From positions 1-6,389 of the forward strand of contig JAHKKJ010000217.1 in NCBI GenBank assembly GCA_020027655.1: a DNA stretch of 6,389 nucleotides, read 5' to 3'. The DNA comes from Deltaproteobacteria bacterium. GTDB taxonomy: Bacteria; Desulfobacterota; Binatia; UBA9968. The notes beneath the pieces were generated by a model. The model worked only from the letters and a program-made list of their open reading frames with translations, was not told the origin of the DNA and did not search any database. Shown one piece after another: positions 1 through 6,389 of the stretch (within the stretch, counting starts at the first letter, position 1; each line of letters starts with the position of its first letter). A program made the position numbers and the translations under genes.

Positions 1-1
1 C

Positions 2-1612
<1,611 letters not shown>

Positions 1613-1621
1613 TGTTCTGCC

Positions 1622-1636
1622 TCAAAGATACTTTGA
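1622..1636 (+). repeat. Small stem-loop just after the kdpB stop
   Basis: A 6-bp perfect stem (TCAAAG / CTTTGA) with a 3-base ATA loop starts 10 bases after the kdpB stop codon. It is A/T-rich, weak and has no following T-run, so it is not a convincing terminator. It may be chance. Confidence 0.3.
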
Positions 1637-1656
1637 AAGGTCAGGCGACTCGTTTT

Positions 1657-1774
1657 CGTCATTCCCGCGCCGGCAGCCAGAACCCCCACTTAATCTCCCC
1701 CTTTGCTAAGGGGGAGAAACAGAGGGGGGGTGGATTCCTTCGCGTCGGCTCTCGCGGACTCGGCCGGAATGACG
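1657..1774. repeat. Intergenic palindromic repeat element between kdpB and kdpC
   Basis: The left end CGTCATTCC (1657-1665) is matched by its exact reverse complement GGAATGACG (1766-1774). The arms continue with imperfect complementarity into GC-rich sequence. Between the ends lie a C-run, a perfect G/C hairpin and a G-run followed by GTGGATTCC. Elements with GTCATTCC...GGAATGAC ends and CTCCCCCTTT...AAGGGGGAG cores occur as dispersed intergenic repeats in many Gram-negative genomes (from memory, not searched here). It has no coding capacity and accounts for most of the unusual 210-bp kdpB-kdpC gap. It looks like a small non-autonomous repeat that landed inside an operon. I see no obvious target-site duplication. 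Confidence 0.6.
1695..1716 (+). repeat. Strong hairpin inside the kdpB-kdpC repeat
   Basis: A 9-bp perfect stem, CTCCCCCTT (1695-1703) and AAGGGGGAG (1708-1716), closes a TGCT loop. In the kdp transcript it would be a stable structure. No U-tract follows (the next bases are AAACAGAGG), so it does not look like an intrinsic terminator. It could act as an mRNA-stability or processing site that alters the kdpB:kdpC ratio; that is inference. Confidence 0.65.
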
Positions 1775-1811
1775 GCAGAATTCTGTGACGCAGCGATGAG
1801 ACGCCAACGCT

Positions 1812-1816
1812 AGGAG
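1812..1816 (+). promoter_or_regulatory. Ribosome binding site of kdpC
   Basis: AGGAG lies 6 bases before the ATG at 1823. It fixes the kdpC start and allows translation independent of kdpB, which matters because the 210-bp gap rules out simple stop/start coupling. Confidence 0.8.
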
Positions 1817-1822
1817 CAAATC

Positions 1823-2437
1823 ATGAAAAACGTATTTAGTATTGCTATCCGAACCACAATTGTCACCCTTGTCTTAACGGGCCTGATCTATCCTTTCGTT
1901 ATGACCGGGCTGGCTCAAGTGCTTTTCCCCTGGAGAGCAAACGGCAGTCTGGTCACGGACGAGAAGGGCCAGGTGGTCGGCTCCGAATTGATTGCACAGG
2001 GTTTTGCGAATCCAGCCTATTTTCAGCCGCGGCCATCGGCCGCCGGAGAAAAGGGCTATGACGCGACTTCCTCATCCGGTTCCAACCTGGGTCCAACGTC
2101 GAAAAAACTCCAGGACCGTATAAGTGAAGATCTCAATCGGCTTAACGGAGAGAATCCTGAAGCCACCGGACCTGTTCCCGCGGAACTTGTCACTACTTCT
2201 GCAAGCGGGCTCGATCCTCACCTTTCGCCTCAGGCTATGCTCTGGCAATTACCACGAGTCGCGAAGGCGCGTGGTGTGGCTCCGGAGCGAGTGAAAGCTG
2301 TTGTCGATTCAAACGTGGAGGGGAGAACCTTCGGCATCTTAGGTGAATCCAGGGTCAATGTGCTTCTGGTTAATCTGGCGCTCGATCGGCAGTTCGGTCG
2401 CCCAGCCCCGCTACCGGTTCAAGAGAAGGGTCTTTAG
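1823..2437 (+). CDS. kdpC: KdpC, potassium-transporting ATPase accessory subunit
   Basis: KdpC is the single-span accessory subunit of the KdpFABC pump. It is anchored in the inner membrane with most of its mass outside the cytoplasm, is needed for assembly and is thought to raise the pump's ATP affinity. The protein is complete at 204 residues, near the usual 185-205. One hydrophobic segment (about residues 9-34) contains the family signature LTGLIYPFVMTG. Further hallmarks follow in order: QGF.NP.YFQPRPSA, SSGSNLGPTS, VPAELVTTSASGLDPHLSP, GRTFGILGESRVNVL and the NLALD end. The start is supported by the site at 1812-1816. It is separated from kdpB by a repeat element and from the regulators by a second repeat cluster. 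Nothing suggests loss of function. Confidence 0.97.
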   Translation: MKNVFSIAIRTTIVTLVLTGLIYPFVMTGLAQVLFPWRANGSLVTDEKGQVVGSELIAQGFANPAYFQPRPSAAGEKGYDATSSSGSNLGPTSKKLQDRISEDLNRLNGENPEATGPVPAELVTTSASGLDPHLSPQAMLWQLPRVAKARGVAPERVKAVVDSNVEGRTFGILGESRVNVLLVNLALDRQFGRPAPLPVQEKGL

Positions 2438-2492
2438 GCGCTTACCTTTGAAATGTTTAACAGAACGACTTTAAGAAAATTTATCGCGCCAG

Positions 2493-2534
2493 CGAAGACT
2501 CAGCCTAAGGCTGATCAGCCATCTTCGTGGCTGA
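2493..2534 (+). repeat. Tandem, mutually exclusive hairpins downstream of kdpC
   Basis: Stem 1 is TCAGCC (2500-2505) with GGCTGA (2509-2514) around a TAA loop. Stem 2 is TCAGCCA (2515-2521) with TGGCTGA (2528-2534) around TCTTCG. The two stems abut, creating a perfect 12-bp palindrome GGCTGATCAGCC at 2509-2520. CGAAGA (2493-2498) can instead pair with TCTTCG (2522-2527), enclosing stem 1 and competing with stem 2. No T-run follows, so this is not a classical terminator. It most likely belongs to a dispersed repeat family; a regulatory RNA fold is possible but unproven. Confidence 0.55.
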
Positions 2535-2535
2535 G

Positions 2536-2602
2536 CCAAGCACGCAAAGTAAGACATTTATTCATTTCTCCGAACCTTGGCGCCTTTGCGTCTTTGCGCG
2601 AG
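2536..2602. repeat. Degenerate inverted repeat around ACGCAAAG / CTTTGCGT
   Basis: CCAAGCACGCAAAG (2536-2549) faces CCTTGGCGCCTTTGCGTCTTTGCG downstream; the exact complementary core is ACGCAAAG (2542-2549) and CTTTGCGT (2584-2591). Sequences of the form CTTGGCG.CTTTGCG are familiar as intergenic repeats of environmental bacterial genomes (recalled, not searched). It is imperfect, and the boundaries are approximate. Confidence 0.4.
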
Positions 2603-2678
2603 TCGCAGGTGTTTCCGATTGCATGGTTCCGAATTGGCTCATAAATTTCAAATATGTTTGGTTAGGCTTTCGTGTATC

Positions 2679-2757
2679 TCACCGCGGAGGGCGCGGAGTA
2701 AAGAGTTCTTGATCAAGAAATATTCCGAACTCTGTGTACTCGGCGTCTCTGCGGTGA
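2679..2757. repeat. 79-bp imperfect inverted repeat immediately upstream of kdpD
   Basis: The left arm begins TCACCGCGGAGGGCGCGGAG at 2679 and ends AGAGTTC near 2708. The right arm runs from GAACTCTGTG at 2727 to GCGGTGA at 2757. The arms are complementary along most of about 30 bp with a few mismatches and small indels. A perfect 14-bp palindrome, TTCTTGATCAAGAA, lies at 2706-2719 inside it. This resembles the CACCGCGGAG...CTCTGCGGTG class of dispersed intergenic repeats (recollection, not a search). It ends 16 bp before the kdpD ATG, so a transcript would carry a long hairpin just upstream of the start codon. Confidence 0.6.
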
Positions 2758-2773
2758 AATAAGTCTTGCGGCT

Positions 2774-3931
2774 ATGGCCAAGGATCGCAAACGTCCCGAG
2801 GATTTTCTTGAGCTGGTGGAACGCGCCAAGCGCGGCCGGCTGAAAGTTTATATTGGCTCTGCCGCCGGGGTTGGCAAGACCTACCAGATGCTGGAAGAAG
2901 CCCACGCCCTTAAGAAGCGCGGGGTCGATGTTGTCCTGGCTTTCATCGAGACTCACGGGCGTGCGGATACCGCGCAGCTGATCGAGGGACTTGAGGTGAT
3001 CCCCCGCCAGCGGGTTGAATATAAGGGAGTCGCGGTGGAGGAGATGGACCTCGACGCCGCCTTAGCAAGACGTCCTCAAGTGGCCATTGTTGATGAGCTG
3101 GCTCATACCAACGCCCCTTTCTGCCGAAATAAAAAACGGTATCAAGACGTTCTCGAGCTGCTGGAGGCGGGCATTAACGTGATCTGCGCGTTCAACGTGC
3201 AACATCTCGAGAGTCTCAACGATATGGTCAAGCAGGCGACTGGTGTCATTGTTCGCGAGACCGTACCTGACTCGATACTAAAGCGGGCGGACCAGGTCGT
3301 CGATATTGATTTGGCAGTTGAAGATCTGATCGATCGGCTGCGTGCGGGAAAGATCTACGCTTCGGACAAAGTCGCTTGGGCGCTGGAAAATTTCTTCCAG
3401 CCGGAAAAGCTCGCGGTGCTCAGAGAAATTGCGCTGCGGGAAGTTGCGGAGAGCGTCGACCGGACAGTCTCGGCAAAGGCCGCAATAGATGATGCGGCGC
3501 GCCGGGCCGCCGCCAGCGAACGGGTGATGGTTTGTCTGCCCTCTCGTCCGCCACCCCACGGTGCTATGCTGCTCAGGCAAGGATCCCGTCTAGCCGGACG
3601 GTTAAACACGGACTGGTTTGTTGTTCATGTCGAGACCAAACAAGAAGCGGGTCACCGCATCGATGCCGCTTTGCAGCGCTATCTTATGGCGGACGAGCAA
3701 AGGGCACGGGATCTGGGCGCTGAGGTGGTGCGCCTCCGATCGGAAAAGCCGGTGGAGGCGCTTCTCGATTTCGCTCGCGCTCACGGAGTCCGGCATATCG
3801 TCGTGGGCCGTTCGCACAAACCTTGGTGGCGTCACGTCCTGGGCCAATCGCCGGTGTCCAAGCTGGTTACCCAGGCGAATGGGTTTGATCTGCATATCGT
3901 CTCTTTAGAAGAACGTGAGGTCAGAGAATGA
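2774..3931 (+). CDS. kdpD: Stand-alone short KdpD: soluble KdpD sensor domain + universal stress (USP) domain, no kinase
   Basis: This protein matches only the cytoplasmic N-terminal half of the KdpD potassium/turgor sensor. At 385 residues it stops about where the first membrane helix of full-length KdpD (about 890-900 residues) would begin. The KdpD domain spans about 8-230: Walker A GSAAGVGKT (28-36), IETHGR (near 57-62), VDELAHTN (106-113), NVQHLES (141-147) and RETVPD. The USP-like domain spans about 249-380, with VMVCLPS at its start and HIVVGRSHKPWW near its end. No membrane segment, phosphorylatable His box or ATPase N/G boxes are present. Two usually conserved stretches differ: NAPFCRN where NAPGSRH is typical, and CAFNVQHLES where TTVNVQHLES is typical. 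The ATG at 2774 gives the normal family N-terminus, but no clear Shine-Dalgarno precedes it because a repeat ends just upstream. The stop overlaps the next start (ATGA). It probably feeds cytoplasmic signals to the adjacent kinase; that partnership is inferred. Confidence 0.92.
   Translation: MAKDRKRPEDFLELVERAKRGRLKVYIGSAAGVGKTYQMLEEAHALKKRGVDVVLAFIETHGRADTAQLIEGLEVIPRQRVEYKGVAVEEMDLDAALARRPQVAIVDELAHTNAPFCRNKKRYQDVLELLEAGINVICAFNVQHLESLNDMVKQATGVIVRETVPDSILKRADQVVDIDLAVEDLIDRLRAGKIYASDKVAWALENFFQPEKLAVLREIALREVAESVDRTVSAKAAIDDAARRAAASERVMVCLPSRPPPHGAMLLRQGSRLAGRLNTDWFVVHVETKQEAGHRIDAALQRYLMADEQRARDLGAEVVRLRSEKPVEALLDFARAHGVRHIVVGRSHKPWWRHVLGQSPVSKLVTQANGFDLHIVSLEEREVRE
3916..3931 (+). promoter_or_regulatory. 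Ribosome binding site and ATGA overlap joining kdpD to the kinase gene
   Basis: TGAGG (3916-3920) lies 7 bases before the ATG at 3928. That ATG overlaps the kdpD stop TGA (3929-3931) by 4 bases. This supports the chosen kinase start and implies translational coupling, so the two halves of the sensor would be made in linked amounts. Confidence 0.75.
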
Positions 3932-5784
3932 ACCTCTATAGAAAACTCTTGCTGGCGCAATCGCCGCTCGCTCTCGCTCTAGCGATCGTGGGCGTGGTCT
4001 CTGTTGTTGTCATCTCATTCCTCGGCTCGCACTCGCAGACGATCTTGAAAGATAACTACCGGAGCGTTCTTGCAGCCCAACGGATGAAAGAATCCATCGA
4101 GCGGATGGACAGCGGCGCCCTGTTTATTGTTGCAGGTGAGCGCCAAAAGGGAACCGAGCAGGCGGAAAAATATCGGCCCATTTTTGAGGCCGAACTGAAA
4201 GTGCAGGAGGGAAACATCACCGAAGCCGGGGAAAATGAATTCACTGAGGGACTTCGCGCGGCCTGGACGGACTATCTGGCCAAGTTCGATCGTTTGCAGA
4301 AAACCACAACTCCGGAAGAGACAAGGCGGCTCTATTTTTCCGAGCTGGAAGCGGCATTCTACAAGGTGAAAGTAGCAGCCGACCAGATCCTCGCTGTCAA
4401 CCAGGACGCGATGGTGCGCAAGAGTGACGCGGTGCGTCGAACCGCGGAACGCATGAATACCATTACGCTTACCGTGGCTCTGATCGCATTGGTGTTGGGT
4501 CTTTTCGTTTCGACCCTGTTGACCCGCCGCATGTTACAGCCGTTATCGGCGCTCAGCGAGGCTACGCACAGAATTGGGGAAGGTAATTTCGACACGCGCG
4601 CTCACGTTCGCGGTAACGACGAGCTGGCGCGGTTGGCCCATGACTTCAATGCCATGGCGGCGCGCCTAGGCGAATACCGCAAAAGTTCCCTGGGCGAATT
4701 GCTTCAAGCTCACCTCAGCATGCAGGTGGCCATCGACAGTCTGCCGGACCCCGTCGTGATTTTCGCAGTGGGAGGTGACCTGCAAAACGTCAATCAAGCG
4801 GCCCAAACGCTTCTCGGGCTCACTTCAGAAACGGGTGTGAAGGAACCGCTGAAAGCCGTGGACGCTTCGGTGCGGAGCGTTTTGGAGCGTATGCGCAGTC
4901 ACGTTCTCTCGGGTAAGGGCGCTTACAACCCGAGAGGTTTCGAGGATGCGATGCAGCTTCCTACTGTGTTGGGCGACCGCTATTTTTTGCCGCGTGCAGC
5001 GCCGGTTTATGAGACGCGGGGGGTGGTGGTCGCTGCTACTGTGATTTTGCAAGACGTGACCCGGCTGCGCCGTTTCGAGGAGCTGAAGAATGATTTGGTG
5101 GCAACCGTCGCTCATGAGTTTAGGACACCGCTCACTTCCTTGCGCATGGCGGTCCACCTGTGCACGGAGCAAGTGGCCGGGCCGCTAACGGATAAGCAGG
5201 CCGAACTGCTGCACGCCGCCAGAGAAGATTGCGACCGCCTGCAAGCGATGGTCGATGATATCTTGGATCTGTCGCGGATCGAGGCCGGTAAGATCGAGCT
5301 ATACCCGCTGCCGACTCCTGTTGCCGATCTCATGGAAAGGGCCGTCGAAGAGAATAAGGCGGAGGCGATTGCCAAGGGTTTGCATTTGAGTGTGAACTTT
5401 CCCGTTCCCGAAGTCAGGGTGTTGGCCGATCACGAGCGGATCGGGCATGTCTTCTCCAATCTTATCGGCAACGCGGTGCGCCATACGGCGGGGGAAGGAA
5501 GTGTCACACTGGGCGGCCACGTAGCCAATGGGATGGTGCGGTTTACGGTCACTGATACCGGCAAAGGAATTGCCAAGGAATACCATTCGCGAATTTTTGA
5601 AAAGTTCTTCCAGGTTCCCGACAGCGGACCCAAAGGGACCGGTTTGGGACTATATATCGCCAGAGAAATTGTCTGGGGTCACGGAGGGCAAATCGGCGTG
5701 GAAAGCGAACCGGGGAAGGGAAGCACTTTTTGGTTCACGATCCCGATCGCTACGGAAAGCCGCGTAAAAGGGGAAGACCGATGA
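3928..5784 (+). CDS. Membrane sensor histidine kinase, helical sensor-HAMP-PAS-HisKA-HATPase
   Basis: A complete 618-residue two-component kinase. Membrane helix 1 is about 12-33. An extracytoplasmic, mostly helical, charged region spans about 34-175 and resembles four-helix-bundle chemoreceptor-type sensors. Membrane helix 2 is about 178-198, HAMP 198-250 (LQPLSAL, NDELARLAHDFNAM), and PAS 265-380 (IDSLPDPVVIF to VILQDVTRLRRFEE). HisKA has the H box VAHEFRTPL with phospho-acceptor His396. The ATPase domain has the N box N511-N515, G1 DTGKG (Asp543), F box FEKFF (557-561) and G2 GTGLGL (570-575). All catalytic boxes are intact. It lacks the KdpD N-terminal domains and the four-helix membrane region of classical KdpD, so it is not a simple fission product of full-length KdpD. 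It overlaps both neighbours by 4 bases. It presumably autophosphorylates and phosphorylates the downstream receiver, perhaps gated by short KdpD; the stimulus is unknown. Confidence 0.93.
   Translation: MNLYRKLLLAQSPLALALAIVGVVSVVVISFLGSHSQTILKDNYRSVLAAQRMKESIERMDSGALFIVAGERQKGTEQAEKYRPIFEAELKVQEGNITEAGENEFTEGLRAAWTDYLAKFDRLQKTTTPEETRRLYFSELEAAFYKVKVAADQILAVNQDAMVRKSDAVRRTAERMNTITLTVALIALVLGLFVSTLLTRRMLQPLSALSEATHRIGEGNFDTRAHVRGNDELARLAHDFNAMAARLGEYRKSSLGELLQAHLSMQVAIDSLPDPVVIFAVGGDLQNVNQAAQTLLGLTSETGVKEPLKAVDASVRSVLERMRSHVLSGKGAYNPRGFEDAMQLPTVLGDRYFLPRAAPVYETRGVVVAATVILQDVTRLRRFEELKNDLVATVAHEFRTPLTSLRMAVHLCTEQVAGPLTDKQAELLHAAREDCDRLQAMVDDILDLSRIEAGKIELYPLPTPVADLMERAVEENKAEAIAKGLHLSVNFPVPEVRVLADHERIGHVFSNLIGNAVRHTAGEGSVTLGGHVANGMVRFTVTDTGKGIAKEYHSRIFEKFFQVPDSGPKGTGLGLYIAREIVWGHGGQIGVESEPGKGSTFWFTIPIATESRVKGEDR
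5768..5784 (+). promoter_or_regulatory. Ribosome binding site and ATGA overlap joining kinase to response regulator
   Basis: AAGGGGAAG (5768-5776) precedes the ATG at 5781, and that ATG overlaps the kinase stop TGA (5782-5784) by 4 bases. This is a second coupled junction and supports the response-regulator start. Confidence 0.75.
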
Positions 5785-6389
5785 AGGAGCCCAGCGCACG
5801 AATCTTGGTGGCCGATGATGAGCGGAACATTCGCAAAAATCTGGCAATGGTGTTGGAGTCTGCTGGTTATCAGGTCAATGAGGCCCGCGACGGCGAGGAG
5901 GCTCTAGCTTTGTGCCGGCAAACCCATCCCGATATTGCCTTCGTGGATCTGCACATGCCCAAGATAGAGGGGTTGGATGTGCTGGCTCACTTTCGAACCC
6001 TGAGCCCTAAAACGGCTGTGGTGATCATTACCGCGTACGGTTCTGCGGCCAACGCGGTAGAAGCGATGAAGCTCGGCGCCGTTGATTTTCTCGAAAAACC
6101 ATTTGATCCCAAAACTATCGGTATTCTGGCGGAGGAGATTCTTTTTCGTCAACGTCACAGTTCCGGCGGCTCATTCGACGATTTGATGCATTTGGCTGAT
6201 CTAGCCCGGGAGCGAAACGCGCGTCTCGAGGCGCGCGCTTATCTCAAGGCTGCCATGTCGCGTGCCGCCGACCGCCCGGAGCCTTACTATTGGCTTGGTT
6301 ATCTCTGCGAAGCAGAAGGGGACCCAAAACGAGCCGTCCAATACTATTACATGGCATTCAGTGCGAGCAAAACCTACGAGCCCGCGGTG
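5781..6389 (+). CDS. Response regulator: NtrC-like receiver followed by TPR-like repeats (3' partial)
   Basis: An open frame of 203 codons with no stop before the window edge. Residues 6-123 form a receiver with a full active site: acidic pair Asp12/Asp13, phospho-acceptor Asp56 (FVDLHMPK), Thr84 (ITAYG) and Lys106 (EKPFD). The segment AYGSAANAVEAMKLGAVDFL is NtrC/atypical-regulator-like rather than OmpR/KdpE-like. After a short linker (about 124-131), two 34-residue TPR-like units follow: 132-165 (weak; L138, A139, A151, A158) and 166-199 (clear; L172-G173, G180-D181, A185, Y189, A192), matching TPR consensus positions 7, 8, 15, 16, 20, 24 and 27. KdpE would have its winged helix here; none is visible, nor a sigma-54 AAA+ domain. 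It is the probable phosphotransfer partner of the preceding kinase. The output may be protein-protein interaction. A DNA-binding domain beyond the edge cannot be excluded. Confidence 0.88.
   Translation, partial: MKEPSARILVADDERNIRKNLAMVLESAGYQVNEARDGEEALALCRQTHPDIAFVDLHMPKIEGLDVLAHFRTLSPKTAVVIITAYGSAANAVEAMKLGAVDFLEKPFDPKTIGILAEEILFRQRHSSGGSFDDLMHLADLARERNARLEARAYLKAAMSRAADRPEPYYWLGYLCEAEGDPKRAVQYYYMAFSASKTYEPAV

Larger units (their letters stand above)
2438..2773. other. 336-bp kdpC-kdpD intergenic region, repeat-rich, no convincing gene
   Basis: Short open frames cross this stretch (about 61-63 residues on the + strand), but none has a recognisable domain or a good ribosome binding site, and they translate palindromic repeats. 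The region holds paired hairpins (2493-2534), a degenerate inverted repeat (about 2536-2602) and a larger inverted repeat (2679-2757). Between the repeats, 2603-2678 is relatively AT-rich. A weak promoter-like pair, TTGCAT (2619-2624) and TAAATT (2642-2647) with 17-bp spacing, matches consensus at only 3/6 and 4/6 positions. I would not call it a promoter on that basis, although a separate promoter for the regulatory genes would make sense here. No intrinsic terminator with a T-run was seen. Confidence 0.6.

Noticed and set aside
1695..1716. Rho-independent terminator between kdpB and kdpC
   Set aside because: The stem is strong, but A-rich then G-rich sequence follows instead of a T-run, and kdpC is needed in the same complex as KdpB.
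2619..2647. Sigma-70 promoter for kdpD (TTGCAT, 17 bp, TAAATT)
   Set aside because: Only 7 of 12 consensus positions match, which is expected by chance in an AT-rich stretch. It is mentioned in the intergenic entry but not called.
2453..2762. Three overlapping small + strand open frames (61-63 residues) between kdpC and kdpD
   Set aside because: They are translations of palindromic repeats in different frames, with no domain and no convincing ribosome binding site. Such repeats often yield spurious hypothetical proteins.
1613..2773. CRISPR array or transposase gene in the repeat-rich gaps
   Set aside because: The repeats are single palindromes of different sequence, not regularly spaced identical repeats, and no open frame resembles a transposase.
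2648..2956. Antisense open frame over the repeat and the start of kdpD
   Set aside because: It spans the inverted repeat and then shadows the conserved Walker A region of kdpD, with no independent evidence.
5904..6158. Antisense open frame opposite the response regulator receiver
   Set aside because: It is the shadow of a conserved receiver domain with no supporting start signal or domain.
5781..6389. Naming the response regulator KdpE
   Set aside because: Its position suggests KdpE, but the receiver is NtrC-like and the region after it reads as TPR-like helices, not an OmpR-type winged helix.

Overview
The window is part of a high-affinity potassium uptake (kdp) operon with a rearranged regulatory tail. 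All five genes are on the + strand: the 3' four-fifths of kdpB, a complete kdpC, a short stand-alone kdpD that has only the soluble N-terminal half (KdpD + USP domains), a separate membrane histidine kinase, and the 5' part of a response-regulator gene that runs off the right edge. kdpA and any kdpF would lie to the left, outside the window. The moderately high GC content, proteobacteria-like Kdp proteins and dense intergenic palindromic repeats suggest a Gram-negative environmental (soil, sediment or subsurface) bacterium. I cannot name the phylum with confidence.

Layout. 2-1612: kdpB, 5'-truncated, with intact P-type ATPase signatures. 1613-1822: a 210-bp gap between kdpB and kdpC, genes that usually nearly touch. 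It holds a repeat element bounded by 9-bp inverted ends (1657-1774) with a strong internal hairpin (1695-1716). 1823-2437: kdpC, complete, with a clear ribosome binding site. 2438-2773: a 336-bp gap with no convincing gene, made largely of palindromic repeats: paired hairpins at 2493-2534, a degenerate inverted repeat around 2536-2602, and a 79-bp inverted repeat at 2679-2757 that ends 16 bp before kdpD. 2774-3931: short kdpD. 3928-5784: histidine kinase. 5781-6389: response regulator, 3' partial. The last three genes are joined by two ATGA stop/start overlaps, so they form one translationally coupled signalling unit.

How the parts fit. KdpB is the ATP-driven catalytic subunit and KdpC the accessory subunit of the KdpFABC potassium pump. 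In the textbook system one 890-900-residue KdpD kinase and the winged-helix regulator KdpE control transcription. Here the KdpD input module is a free soluble protein of 385 residues. The kinase is a different type, with two membrane segments, an extracytoplasmic helical domain, HAMP, PAS, HisKA and HATPase domains. The regulator has an NtrC-like receiver followed not by a DNA-binding domain but by two tetratricopeptide-like repeats, at least up to the window edge. Stand-alone short KdpD proteins are known from other bacteria. The receiver-TPR partner is the least ordinary feature, because it leaves open how the signal reaches the kdp promoter or the pump itself.
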